Below, piece after piece: positions 26,053 to 34,931 of a stretch of 64,000 bases of DNA. The notes beneath the pieces are model-generated. The model had not been told where the DNA came from. It saw only the letters and a list, made by a program, of their open reading frames with translations, and made no database searches. The position numbers and the translations under genes are program-made. Location of the stretch: the NCBI RefSeq assembly GCF_003952185.1, contig NZ_RXFS01000001.1, positions 186,001 to 250,000 of the forward strand, written 5' to 3'. Position 1 is the first letter of the stretch. Each line of letters starts with the position of its first letter. Origin of the DNA: Variovorax sp. 679 (lineage in GTDB: Bacteria > Pseudomonadota > Gammaproteobacteria > Burkholderiales > Burkholderiaceae_C).

Positions 26053-26854
26053 CGATGATGCCCATGATGACGATGTCGGTGCGCAGGAAGTTCGACGCGT
26101 TCAGCACCATCTGACCCAGCCCCATGTTGGCCGCCACCATCTCGGCGGCCACCAGCGTGGTCCAGCCGAAGCCGATGGCGATGCGCATGCCCACCAGGAT
26201 GTCGGGCAGCGCCGACGGCAATATCACGTGGCGGATCACCTGCATGTAGCTCGCGCCCATCGAGTACGCAGCGTTGATCTGCTCCTGCGACGCGCTGCGC
26301 ATGCCCGAGCGCGCGGCCAGCGCCAGCGGCGCGAAGCAGCTCAGGAAGATCAGCAGCACCTTCGGCAACTCGTCGATGCCGAACCAGATGATGATGAGCG
26401 GCAGGTACGCCAGCGGCGGCAGCGGCCGGTAGAACTCCAGCGGCGGATCGAAGATGCCGCGCCAGAAGCGGCTCATGCCCATCGCGATGCCCACCGGAAT
26501 GGCCGTGACGCAGGCCAGCAGGAAGGCCGAGAACACGCGGAACATGCTCGCCAGGAAGTGCTGCCACAGCGGCTTGTCGTTGGCCTGCCCGGTGAGGTAT
26601 TCGTAGAACTGCTGGAACACCGCCTGCGGCGTCGGCAGGAAGAGCGGCTTGACCCAGCCCATGTTGGTGACGATGAACCACAGCGCCACCAGCGCGATCA
26701 CCGTGACGATGCTGATCGTCAGGCTCGAGCCTTCGCCCGGCACCTTGAAGGCGCTGGTCTTGAGCTTGGTGCCTGCTGCTGGTACTGGCGATGCGGCAGG
26801 CTTGGAAGGCGGTGGCGTCATGGCGACGGGGGAAGCGATCGACACCTCAGGCAT
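25970..26854 (-). CDS. ABC transporter permease, TauC/SsuC type
   Basis: 294 residues from the ATG at 26854, which overlaps the ATPase gene by eight bases and avoids an upstream start inside that gene. A Pro/Ala-rich N-terminus precedes the first span ([20 protein letters not shown]). The BPD_transp_1 EAA motif is [20 protein letters not shown]. The family recognition segment [20 protein letters not shown] matches taurine/nitrate/sulfonate permeases. Third gene of the minus-strand operon (binding protein, ATPase, permease). Confidence 0.92.
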   Translation of the reverse strand: MPEVSIASPVAMTPPPSKPAASPVPAAGTKLKTSAFKVPGEGSSLTISIVTVIALVALWFIVTNMGWVKPLFLPTPQAVFQQFYEYLTGQANDKPLWQHFLASMFRVFSAFLLACVTAIPVGIAMGMSRFWRGIFDPPLEFYRPLPPLAYLPLIIIWFGIDELPKVLLIFLSCFAPLALAARSGMRSASQEQINAAYSMGASYMQVIRHVILPSALPDILVGMRIAIGFGWTTLVAAEMVAANMGLGQMVLNASNFLRTDIVIMGIIVIGVVAYLFDLLMRWLERRLVPWKGRM

Positions 26855-27635
26855 GGGCAACCTCGCGATGATGAATGATCGAGAGCACTTCTTCACGCAT
26901 GCGGATGAAATCGGGCTCCGACTTCACCTTGCGCGAATCGCCGTGCGAGAGGTACTGGCGCGAGAAGGGTACGTCGTCGTAGACGTGCGAGATACGCCCC
27001 GGGCTCGGGCTCATCACGATCAGCCGAGTGGCGAGGAACAGCGCCTCTTCCACCGAGTGGGTGATGAAGAAAACCATCTTGTTCGACTTGGACCAGGCCT
27101 GGAGAAGAATCTCCTGCACCTGCTCGCGCGTGAACGCATCGAGCGCGCCCATGGGCTCATCCATCAGCAGCACGGCCGGATCGCTGGCGAGAGCACGCGC
27201 AATGCCCACGCGCTGCTGCATGCCGCCCGAGAGCTCGTACACGGCGCGGTCGGCGTACTTCTGCAGACCGACGAGGCCGAGCTTTTCTTCCGCGATGCGG
27301 TCGCGCTCGGCCTTGCCCACGCCGCCGAGCCGTAGGCCCAGCGCCACGTTGTCGCGCACGTTGAGCCATGGCATCAGCGCGTGCTTCTGGAACACCACGC
27401 CACGGTCGGCGCCGGGGCCGGCTACCGGCTTGCCGTCGAGCAGGATCTCGCCGGTCGATGGCGGCAGGAAGCCCGCGATGCTGTTGAGCAGCGTGGTCTT
27501 GCCGCAGCCCGAGGCGCCGAGCGCGACGACGAAGTCGCCGTCGTGCATCGTCAGGTTCACGGGCGCCAGCGCTTGGAGCGTGCCGCCCTTGACCGCGTAG
27601 TTGACCGTCAGGTCGCGAATGTCGAGCGTGGGCAT
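26847..27635 (-). CDS. ABC transporter ATPase, TauB/SsuB type
   Basis: 262 residues. Walker [10 protein letters not shown] near 36-44, Q-loop [17 protein letters not shown], signature [15 protein letters not shown], Walker [14 protein letters not shown] and switch [14 protein letters not shown] are intact. The [14 protein letters not shown] and [12 protein letters not shown] stretches are characteristic of nitrate/sulfonate/taurine ATPases. Couples ATP hydrolysis to uptake with the TauC-like permease. Fourteen bases separate its ATG from the binding-protein stop upstream. Confidence 0.94.
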   Translation of the reverse strand: MPTLDIRDLTVNYAVKGGTLQALAPVNLTMHDGDFVVALGASGCGKTTLLNSIAGFLPPSTGEILLDGKPVAGPGADRGVVFQKHALMPWLNVRDNVALGLRLGGVGKAERDRIAEEKLGLVGLQKYADRAVYELSGGMQQRVGIARALASDPAVLLMDEPMGALDAFTREQVQEILLQAWSKSNKMVFFITHSVEEALFLATRLIVMSPSPGRISHVYDDVPFSRQYLSHGDSRKVKSEPDFIRMREEVLSIIHHREVAHA

Positions 27636-27649
27636 GCGTCGCTACCCGC

Positions 27650-28663
27650 TTACTTGCCCATCGCCTTGTCGACGTAGGTGGTGGTCACGAAGGCGCTGTA
27701 GTCGGGCTTCACTTCCTGCACGCGACCTTGCTCCTTGAGGAAGGCGGCCGTGTTCGCCATCGCCTTGGCCGCACCGCCGCCCAGCCATGCGGGCGAGACC
27801 TGCTCGGCCATCGTCGGGAAGGTGTAGAGCGCCATCGCCGCGCCCACGTCCTTCGGGTCGGCCTTCGTCCACTTCGCCATGGCTTTCGTCTGCGGCGAAT
27901 CGGGCGTCCAGCTCTTTCCCGTTGCCTTGTATTCCTCGTTCGCGCGGTTCAGCGCCTTCACGAAGGCGATCATGAACGGCTCGTTGGCGGCCGCCCATTT
28001 CGCGTTGACCACGATGCCCTCGAAGGTGGGTGCGCCGCGCTTGCCGATGCTGCCCGATGTGGCGATGGTCTTGCCCGTGGCCTTGATCTTGGAAAGCACC
28101 GGGTCCCAGATGAAAGTGGCGTCGATGTCGCCGCGCTCCCACGCGGCCGCGATCTCCGGCGGGCGCATGTTCATCACGTTCACGCTCTTGGCGTCGACAC
28201 CGTCCATCTTCATGCCGGCCATGAGCTGGTAGTGCGCGGTCGACACGAAAGGCGTGGCCACCTTCTTGCCGGCCAGGTCCTTCATGCTGTTGATGCCCGA
28301 GGCGTTGCGCGCGATGAGCGCTTCGGCGTTCGCGATGTCGGCGGAGATCCAGAAAAGCTTGATGTCCTGCCCCTGGCTGGCGGCGGCCGTCAACGGGCTG
28401 GAGCCGGTTTCACCCATCTGCACGTCGCCTGAAGCCATCGCGCGGATCACGTCGCCGCCGCCTGCGAACATGCGCCAGTTGATCTTGTAGCCGGTGGCTT
28501 TTTCTACCTCGCCGGATTCCATGACGAGGCGCAGGGGGACAAGCATGTCCTGATGGGCGAAGGTTAGTTCCTTGGCTTGCTGGGCGGAAGCCGTGCCGCA
28601 CAGGGCTGCGAGCGTGGTGGCCAGGATGGCGAACTGGAGGGGGAGACGGCGGGACATGGTCAT
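27650..28663 (-). CDS. ABC transporter periplasmic binding protein, TauA/SsuA type
   Basis: 337 residues from the ATG at 28663, chosen because GGAG lies seven bases upstream on the minus strand and because it leads straight into a signal peptide (SRRLPLQFAILATTLAALCG, cleavage after TASA-Q near residue 30). The mature protein begins KELTFAHQDMLVPLRLVMES. It also has GDVQMGETGSSPLTAAASQG and WERGDIDATFIWDPVLSKI, as in taurine-binding proteins. Taurine or another sulfonate is the likely ligand, but the family also covers nitrate and pyrimidine precursors. First gene of the Tau-type operon. Confidence 0.92.
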   Translation of the reverse strand: MTMSRRLPLQFAILATTLAALCGTASAQQAKELTFAHQDMLVPLRLVMESGEVEKATGYKINWRMFAGGGDVIRAMASGDVQMGETGSSPLTAAASQGQDIKLFWISADIANAEALIARNASGINSMKDLAGKKVATPFVSTAHYQLMAGMKMDGVDAKSVNVMNMRPPEIAAAWERGDIDATFIWDPVLSKIKATGKTIATSGSIGKRGAPTFEGIVVNAKWAAANEPFMIAFVKALNRANEEYKATGKSWTPDSPQTKAMAKWTKADPKDVGAAMALYTFPTMAEQVSPAWLGGGAAKAMANTAAFLKEQGRVQEVKPDYSAFVTTTYVDKAMGK

Positions 28664-28821
28664 CTGGTTTCTCCGGGTGGGTGAATCTCGCCGCGACTTT
28701 GCACCCATCGGGAGCAGCCAGGAAGTACCAGCGACTGTGTCGGCATGGAGCCAGTCGGTGAGTGAATACCCTTGTTGTGGTGCGTTCTGCACGGGGGAGG
28801 TGCACTCTTTTTTAGGGGTTT

Positions 28822-29457
28822 GCTTTCCGGGGCCGGGTCTCGGCCCGGCGGCCGACCTACTTTTCTTTGCTTCGCCAAAGAAACGTAGGCAAAAGAAAGG
28901 CGACCCTACTGTCTGTGTCCCTCCGCTTCGCTGCGGGCAACCTGCGGTGCTCGACTACGGAGGGGGTCCGCAGAACTCGCTTCGCTCAAACAGCTGCGGC
29001 CCTTATCCCTCCTACGTCTGCGCTCCTCGGCACAGCCAGAAGGGAGTTGGAAACCGAACAGGCCATCGCTGCGCTCGGCCTCCGAACAGCCTGCACTGGC
29101 CTTCGCTTCGCTCGGCCACGCATTGAGGCCTCGCCACTCCAGCAGACCCTACGCTCCATTCCAAGCACGGCAAGCGCGAAGCGCTTGCCGTGCCTTGGTG
29201 GCCGAGCGAAGCAAAGGCCCGTGCATCTCCACCCCCCTCTGGCTGCGCCGAGGAGCGCAGCGTTTCGCGGATCAGGGCTCGCAGCTGTTTGAGCGAAGCG
29301 AGTTCTGCGAGACCCCGCGAAACGCGAGCACCGCAGGTTGCCCGTAGCGAAGCGAAGGGTCGCAGACAGTGGGGTCGCCTTTTCTTTGCCTACTTTCTTT
29401 TGGCGAAGCAAAAGAAAGTAGGTCGCCCGCCGGGGCGAGTCCCGGCCTCGGGAAACA
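28822..29457. repeat. Near-palindromic intergenic element of about 630 bp
   Basis: The left arm (28824-29031) and right arm (29247-29455) are imperfect reverse complements. Outer ends, with CCGACCTAC near 28851 facing GTAGGTCG at 29418-29425, match, and so do inner blocks such as GCAGAACTCGCTTCGCTCAA (from 28970) against its complement near 29290 and GCGCTCCTCGGC (29020-29031) against 29247-29258. The centre holds a 12-bp stem with a CGAAG loop (29165-29193). A second very regular stem is TACTTTCTTTT/AAAAGAAAGTA (29391-29420). It fills the gap between the TauA-like start and the MocR stop. It carries no credible gene. Similar elements are, from memory, abundant in Comamonadaceae; copy number here cannot be checked. 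Confidence 0.8.
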
Positions 29458-29464
29458 AGAAAAC

Positions 29465-31003
29465 TCAGTGCATCCGCCGCCCAGGCACCCGCGACTCCCC
29501 CCGAGCCAAAGCCAACTCCTCCACCGCCATCCCCAAAGCCCGAATCCCAGCAGGAATCTGAGTAGCAGCAATAGAAGACAACCTCAACCGAAAAAACGGA
29601 CATGGATAAGGAGGCCGAGCAAAAAACACATCCCCCGCCTCAATCAAAACCCCATGGCTGCGAGCCATCAAAGCCAGCTCCGTCGCATCCACCCAGGTAG
29701 GCGCCTGCACCCAAATAGAAGCCCCCCCAGAAGGCAATCGAAACTCGAAGTCCGGCAAATGATCCCGCAGCGCCTGCGCAGCAATAGCCAACCTCTCCTG
29801 CATCGCATGATTCACCCGCCGGGCATGCGACTCGTGATGCCCCAACGAGAGAAACAGCGCATAGGCGTGCTGCAAAAAAGCACTCGGATGCCGCACCATC
29901 GCATGCCGAATCACCCTCAGCTCCTTGATCAACGCCCGCGGCGCCACGATGAACCCCAGCCGCAGCGCAGGCGAAAGGCTCTTGGAAACAGAGCCCACGT
30001 AGATCACCCGCCCCGTCTTGTCCAGACTCTTGAGCGCAGGCATCGGCGTGCCTTCGTAAAGGTTCTCCGCCTCGTAGTCGTCCTCGATGATCACGAAGTC
30101 CTGCAGCTCTGCCTTGCGCAGCAGCCACTGCCGCCGCTCCAGGCTCAGCGTCGCAGTCGTGGGGCTCTGGTGCGAGGGAGTAACGAACAGGTAGTCCGCA
30201 GCAGGCAGCGCATCGACCACCAGCCCGTCTTCGTCGACATCGACCTCCACCCACTTCGGCTGCCGCAATGAAAAGCTGTTGCGCGCATGCGGATGCCCCG
30301 GCTCCTCCAGCCCCACGCGCGTCTGCTCGTCGAACAGCGCCTCGGCCAGCAGGTAATAGGCATGCTGCGCGCCCATGGTCACGAGGATCTCTTCCTTCAG
30401 CGCGAACACGCCGCGCTTGGGTAGCAACCGCGTGCGGATCTGCTCGATCAGGTCGGGAACGTCGTCCGTCTCGAAGTCGGGTGTCCAATGCGGCAGCTGC
30501 GAGCGCGCCAGGCTGCGCGCGCAGCATTCGCGGAAGTCTTCCGTGGGAAACAGCTGCGGGTCGTAGTTGCCGTAGACAAAAGGGTACGGGTAGTCGCGCC
30601 ACTGGTCGGGCTTCGACAGCGTGGGCTTGTCGACCAGCGAGCGCAGCACGCGCCCCGACCAGTCCGGTGGCTGAGTGGCCTGCCCGCTGCGCCCCACCAG
30701 AGGCTCGGCATGCACAGCCGAGAGGGGGCGAGCACCGTGCGCCACGAAGACGCCGCTGCGCGGACGCGCTTCCAGAAAGCCTTCGTCGATGAGCTGCAGG
30801 TAGGCCGAGGTGACGGTGTTGCGGCTCAGGCCGAGCAAAGCGGCCAGTTCGCGCGACGAAGGCAACGACGCGCCCGGCGACAGGTGCTCTTCGAGGATGG
30901 CCTGCACCACGGCGGCCCGCAGTCGGGCCTGAAGCGGCAGCGCCGGTTGATCGGGCAGCGCGAAGAGCTGCGCCCACTGGATGGCTCGCGGATTCGGGGG
31001 CAT
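29465..31003 (-). CDS. MocR/GabR-type regulator: GntR HTH fused to a PLP aminotransferase fold
   Basis: 512 residues, normal length for MocR proteins. The winged helix-turn-helix is at about 20-95 (LRAAVVQAILEEHLSPGASL, LPSSRELAALLGLSRNTVTS, then LIDEGFLEARPRSGVFV). The class I aminotransferase-like domain occupies 140-500. It has TMGAQHAYYLLAEAL, EEPGHPHARNSF, the Asp in VIIEDDYEAE and the pyridoxal-phosphate Lys in YVGSVSKSLSPALRLGF. MocR proteins sense PLP or its adducts with amino compounds. Divergent from the NTF2/amine-oxidase/Dpp operon with 151 bases between starts, so it very likely controls that operon. Confidence 0.93.
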   Translation of the reverse strand: MPPNPRAIQWAQLFALPDQPALPLQARLRAAVVQAILEEHLSPGASLPSSRELAALLGLSRNTVTSAYLQLIDEGFLEARPRSGVFVAHGARPLSAVHAEPLVGRSGQATQPPDWSGRVLRSLVDKPTLSKPDQWRDYPYPFVYGNYDPQLFPTEDFRECCARSLARSQLPHWTPDFETDDVPDLIEQIRTRLLPKRGVFALKEEILVTMGAQHAYYLLAEALFDEQTRVGLEEPGHPHARNSFSLRQPKWVEVDVDEDGLVVDALPAADYLFVTPSHQSPTTATLSLERRQWLLRKAELQDFVIIEDDYEAENLYEGTPMPALKSLDKTGRVIYVGSVSKSLSPALRLGFIVAPRALIKELRVIRHAMVRHPSAFLQHAYALFLSLGHHESHARRVNHAMQERLAIAAQALRDHLPDFEFRLPSGGASIWVQAPTWVDATELALMARSHGVLIEAGDVFFARPPYPCPFFRLRLSSIAATQIPAGIRALGMAVEELALARGESRVPGRRMH

Positions 31004-31033
31004 GGTGCGCCGCAGTTTAGGGCAGCGCGTGCA

Positions 31034-31054
31034 ATCCGTGGCGTATCCGTGGCG
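31034..31054. promoter_or_regulatory. Tandem direct repeat, candidate MocR operator
   Basis: ATCCGTGGCG occurs twice, at 31034-31043 and 31045-31054. The repeats are offset by 11 bp, about one helical turn, in the gap between the divergent MocR gene and the NTF2-like gene. GabR and other MocR regulators bind direct repeats in such divergent regions, so this is a good candidate operator. Its assignment is inference from position and arrangement. Confidence 0.55.
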
Positions 31055-31154
31055 CTCTGGCTCGGTCGAATCCCACCAACTGGCCCTATCGCGCGGGCAG
31101 GCCGCTGCCTACGCTTGCCTCATCGAATTTCCGAGCCTTCGTGCAGCAAACGCC

Positions 31155-31559
31155 ATGTCTTCTTCCTCTACCGCCACAGTGACCACCGACACCCTCGCCG
31201 CCTTCAGCGACGCCTGGAACCGCCACGACATCGACGCGTTGATGAGCTTCATGACGCCCGACTGCATCTTCCAGACCGCCGCCGGCCCCGACGCCTGCGG
31301 CACGCGCCACGTCGGCACCGAAGCGGTGCGCAAGGCCTTCGCCGCCGCATGGGCCACGGTGCCCGACGCGCAATGGACCAACGGCGTGCACTTCGTGCAT
31401 GGCGACTTCGGCACCTCGCAGTGGACCTTCACCGGCACCGCCGCCGACGGCAGCCGCATCGAGACCGACGGCATCGACGTCTTCACCTTCAAGGACGGAA
31501 AGATCCACCTGAAGAACGTGTTCCGCAAGGCGCGCCCGAACCTGCCCGCAGCGAAATAG
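31155..31559 (+). CDS. NTF2/SnoaL-like small protein
   Basis: 134 residues from the ATG at 31155. The sequence has the usual NTF2-like cone-fold pattern: an opening helix with FSDAWNRHDIDALMSFMTPD, a beta strand CIFQTAAGP, a helix VGTEAVRKAFAAAWATVPDA, and paired strands WTFTGTAADGSRIETDGIDV ending FTFKDGKIHLKNVFRK. Such proteins are either small isomerase/hydrolase-like enzymes or ligand binders. First gene of the MocR-linked operon, 41 bases before the amine oxidase. Its role there is unknown. Confidence 0.85.
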   Translation: MSSSSTATVTTDTLAAFSDAWNRHDIDALMSFMTPDCIFQTAAGPDACGTRHVGTEAVRKAFAAAWATVPDAQWTNGVHFVHGDFGTSQWTFTGTAADGSRIETDGIDVFTFKDGKIHLKNVFRKARPNLPAAK

Positions 31560-31600
31560 GCCTTCGTCAGGCCCTCGTTCTTCCTCTCCTGGAGCCCTTC

Positions 31601-33097
31601 ATGACCATGACAGGTACCGTGCGCCTCGTCGCCGCCAACGGCACCGCGAGCGCGGCCATCGACGACAACGTGATCGAACAGCAGCAATCGCCGCCGCAGG
31701 CCCCCTTCCGCCCCTACGACCCGCAGTACGACCCGCTGCGCGCCCCCGACCCCGGCGCCGGCCGCGCCTATGCGCCCACCTGGTGGGTCGCCAGCGCCGG
31801 CACGCCGCCGGAGGACGACGGCCCGCTGCTGCGCGACATCGATGTCGACGTGGCCATCATCGGCTCGGGCGCCACCGGCATGTCGACCGCGTTGTACCTC
31901 GCGCAGGAGCACGGCATACAGGCCACGGTGCTCGAGGCCAACCAGGCGGCCTGGGGCTGCTCCAGCCGCAGTGGCGGCCAGGGCCAGAACGCGAGCGGCC
32001 GGCTCAAGCGCTCGCAGTGGATCGAACGCTGGGGGCTCGACACGGCGAAGAGGCTGGACGGCGAGATCCGCAGCGGCTTCGAGAACTTCCGCCACCTCAC
32101 CACGCAGATCGACTGCGATGCGCACGATGGCGGCCACCTCTATCTGGCGCACCGCGCGGAGAAGCTGCCCATCCTCGATGCCGAGGCGCGGCTGATGCGC
32201 GAGAAGTTCGGCTATGCCACCCGCATGATGAGCGCCGAGGAGGTGCGCCGCGACTACTGCGACGAGCGCGAGACGGTCGGCGCGATGTACGAGGCCGAGG
32301 GCATCGGCATCCATCCGCTGAAGTTCACCTTCGGCCTGATGCGGCGCGCCCGCGCGCTGGGCGTGAAGGTGCACACATCGAGCCCGGTGCAGGGCTGGCA
32401 GACCATCGACGGCGTGCATCACCTGCAGACGCCCGCCGGCGTGGTGCGCGCGCGCCGCGTGGCGGTGTGCACCGGCGGCTACACGGGGCAGGCGCTCAAC
32501 CCGATGCTGAAGGACCGGATCATGCCGATCCTGTCGAACTCGGTGGTCACGCGCCCGCTCACCGACGCCGAGCTGCAGGCCACCAACTTCCGCTCGAAGA
32601 CCTTCCTGACCGACACGCGCACGCTGCGCTTCTACTACCGGCTGCTCGACGGCAACCGGCTGCAGATCGGCAGCCGCAGCGCCGTGACCGGCGCGGACGC
32701 CGAAGGCCCGATGCACCTGAAGCTGCTCACCGACGCCATCGCGCGCAAGTTCCCGCCGCTGGCGGGCATCCGCATCGACTACTCGTGGTGGGGCTGGGTC
32801 GACATGAGCCACGACATGATGCCGCGCATCACGCAGCCCGATACGAGCAAGAAGATCTGGTACGCGGTGGGCTACGGCGGCAACGGCGTGTCGTTCTCGA
32901 CCTGGGCCGGCAAGCGGCTGGCCGAGCGCATTGCGGGCAAGGACTCGGGCAAGGACGTGTTCGAGCTGCCGATCTATGGCTCGCAGCTGCCCTATCCCAA
33001 CGTGCTGGGGGTTGTCGAGTCGCGTGCGTTCGCACCCTTCCGGCGCATCGGGCAGCGCATGCTCTACAAGTGGTACTGGCTGCGGGACGAGAAATAG
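31601..33097 (+). CDS. FAD-dependent amine/gamma-glutamylputrescine oxidase-like enzyme (DAO family)
   Basis: 498 residues; GGAG at about 31590 precedes the ATG. After a ~75-residue Pro-rich N-terminus comes the FAD Rossmann motif VDVAIIGSGATGMSTALYLA, then CSSRSGGQGQNASGRLKRSQ, the PuuB-type region that contacts flavin. The C-terminal flavin loop is WYAVGYGGNGVSFSTWAGKR. PuuB enzymes oxidise gamma-glutamylated or free amines to aldehydes with peroxide release. With the MocR regulator and the peptide importer this points to catabolism of an amino compound. The exact substrate is not visible. Confidence 0.9.
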   Translation: MTMTGTVRLVAANGTASAAIDDNVIEQQQSPPQAPFRPYDPQYDPLRAPDPGAGRAYAPTWWVASAGTPPEDDGPLLRDIDVDVAIIGSGATGMSTALYLAQEHGIQATVLEANQAAWGCSSRSGGQGQNASGRLKRSQWIERWGLDTAKRLDGEIRSGFENFRHLTTQIDCDAHDGGHLYLAHRAEKLPILDAEARLMREKFGYATRMMSAEEVRRDYCDERETVGAMYEAEGIGIHPLKFTFGLMRRARALGVKVHTSSPVQGWQTIDGVHHLQTPAGVVRARRVAVCTGGYTGQALNPMLKDRIMPILSNSVVTRPLTDAELQATNFRSKTFLTDTRTLRFYYRLLDGNRLQIGSRSAVTGADAEGPMHLKLLTDAIARKFPPLAGIRIDYSWWGWVDMSHDMMPRITQPDTSKKIWYAVGYGGNGVSFSTWAGKRLAERIAGKDSGKDVFELPIYGSQLPYPNVLGVVESRAFAPFRRIGQRMLYKWYWLRDEK

Positions 33098-33308
33098 GAG
33101 CGAGGACCGGAGCGCACCGCCTGTGCGCATTCACCGAAGTGGCGCACCGCCCGCCGCACAACGGGGCAAACCCGCCCCTTCTGGCCCTGCGAGTCGTGCC
33201 GGGTTGGCTCTTCGCCGGCATGCACCCAGCGCCTATCTTCGACACAAGGTCCTTGCCTTGGTGAGGGCCGAATCCGATTGCCTGTGTCGAACTCCCCGAG
33301 GTCTTGTC

Positions 33309-34916
33309 ATGCAGCTCCCGCTCCCTCCTCTTTTCACGCGCCGCACCACCCTGCTCTCCGCCACGCTGCTGGCCGCGAGCACCCTGCTTCCGCTGCCCGC
33401 CTCCGCGGCCGAGGAGCCCAAGCGCGGCGGCACGCTGGTGATCGGCAGCACGCAGACGCCTCGGCACCTCAACGGCGCGGTGCAGTCGGGCATTGCCACG
33501 GCCATGCCTTCCACGCAGATCTTCGCGAGCCCGCTGCGCTTCGACGACAAGTGGAATCCGCAGCCCTACCTGGCCGAATCGTGGAAGCTGGCCGAGGACG
33601 GCAAGTCGCTCACGCTCAAGCTGCGCAAGGACGCCGTGTTCCACGACGGCAAGCCGGTCACTTCGGCCGATGTGGCCTTCTCGATCATGGCCATCAAGGC
33701 CAACCACCCGTTCACCACGATGATGGGGCCGGTCGAGAAAGTCGATACGCCCGACCCGTACACCGCCGTCATCCGCATGAGCGTGCCGCACCCGGCCATC
33801 GTGCTCGCGATGTCGCCCGCGCTGTGCCCCATTCTTCCCAAGCACATCTACGGCGACGGGCAGGATTTGAAGAACCACCCGCGCAACACCACCGACGTGG
33901 TCGGCTCGGGCCCGTTCCGTGTGACCGAATTCAAGCCCGCGCAGCGCATCGTGCTGGAACGCTTCGACAAGTTCTTCCTGCCCAACAAGCCCTACCTCGA
34001 CAAGGTGATCGTCAACGTCACGCCCGACATGGCGAGCCTGGTGCTCGGCCTGGAGCGCGGCGACATCCAGATGGTGCCCTTCGCCACGCTGCCCACCGAC
34101 CTGAAACGCTTCGCGAACGACCCGAGGGTGTCGCTCACGCCGAAGGGCTACGACGGCATCGGCGCACTGAATTGGCTGGCCTTCAATACGGCGAAGAAGC
34201 CGCTGTCGGACGTGCAGGTGCGCAAGGCCATCGCCACAGCCATCGACAAGAACTTCATCGCCAAGGCGCTGATGGGCGGCTTCGCGACCGTTTCCGACGG
34301 GCCGCTGGTGGCCAGCAGCCCCTTCGCCGTGCCCGACCTCGTGCGCTACCCGCTCGACCTGAAGAAGGCCGGCGAGATGCTCGACGCCGCGGGCTACAAG
34401 GCCGGCGCCAACGGCGATCGCTTCAAGCTCACCATCGACTACCTGCCGGGCGCGGACGACCAGCAGAAGAACGTGGCCGAGTACATCCGCGGCCAGCTCA
34501 AGAAGGTGGGCATCACGGTGGAGGTTCGCGCCTCGGCCGACTTCCCGGCCTGGGCCAAGCGGCTGGCCTCGCACGACTTCGACCTGTCGATGGACACGGT
34601 ATTCAACTGGGGCGACCCGATCATCGGCGTGCACCGCACCTACCTGTCGACCAACATCAAGCCCATCGTCTGGACCAACACCCAGTCGTACGCCAACCCG
34701 AAGGTGGACGAGCTGCTCAACACCGCCGGCGGCCTGATCGACCCGACGCAGCGCAAGGCCTACTACGCGACCTTCCAGAAGATCGTGACCGACGAGCTGC
34801 CCATCGAGTTCATCAACCAGGTGCCGTACCACACCATCACCAGCAAGAAGGTGGCGAATGTGCCGGTCACGATCTGGGGGCCGCTCTCGCCGCTCGACGA
34901 GGTGTACCTGAAGTAA
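33309..34916 (+). CDS. ABC transporter periplasmic peptide-binding protein (SBP_bac_5), second system
   Basis: 535 residues; GAGG precedes the ATG at 33309. The signal peptide contains adjacent arginines (FTRRTTLLSATLLAASTLL), which resembles a twin-arginine signal without being a strict match; cleavage near PASA-A. The mature sequence has the family 5 marks KRGGTLVIGSTQTPRHLN, LTLKLRKDAVFHDGKPVTSA and GSGPFRVTEF. The FNWGDPIIGVHRTYLS segment near the C-terminus lines the ligand pocket in relatives. It is followed by two permeases and two ATPases. It is distinct from the SBP at 6560, so the two importers are not a recent duplication. Confidence 0.92.
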   Translation: MQLPLPPLFTRRTTLLSATLLAASTLLPLPASAAEEPKRGGTLVIGSTQTPRHLNGAVQSGIATAMPSTQIFASPLRFDDKWNPQPYLAESWKLAEDGKSLTLKLRKDAVFHDGKPVTSADVAFSIMAIKANHPFTTMMGPVEKVDTPDPYTAVIRMSVPHPAIVLAMSPALCPILPKHIYGDGQDLKNHPRNTTDVVGSGPFRVTEFKPAQRIVLERFDKFFLPNKPYLDKVIVNVTPDMASLVLGLERGDIQMVPFATLPTDLKRFANDPRVSLTPKGYDGIGALNWLAFNTAKKPLSDVQVRKAIATAIDKNFIAKALMGGFATVSDGPLVASSPFAVPDLVRYPLDLKKAGEMLDAAGYKAGANGDRFKLTIDYLPGADDQQKNVAEYIRGQLKKVGITVEVRASADFPAWAKRLASHDFDLSMDTVFNWGDPIIGVHRTYLSTNIKPIVWTNTQSYANPKVDELLNTAGGLIDPTQRKAYYATFQKIVTDELPIEFINQVPYHTITSKKVANVPVTIWGPLSPLDEVYLK

Positions 34917-34931
34917 GCGGGCGGCAACACC

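Noticed and set aside
28572..29603. Several open frames of 120-205 residues inside the palindromic element
   Set aside because: Both strands give similar peptides because the DNA is an inverted repeat; no start signal or domain. Treated as repeat-derived.
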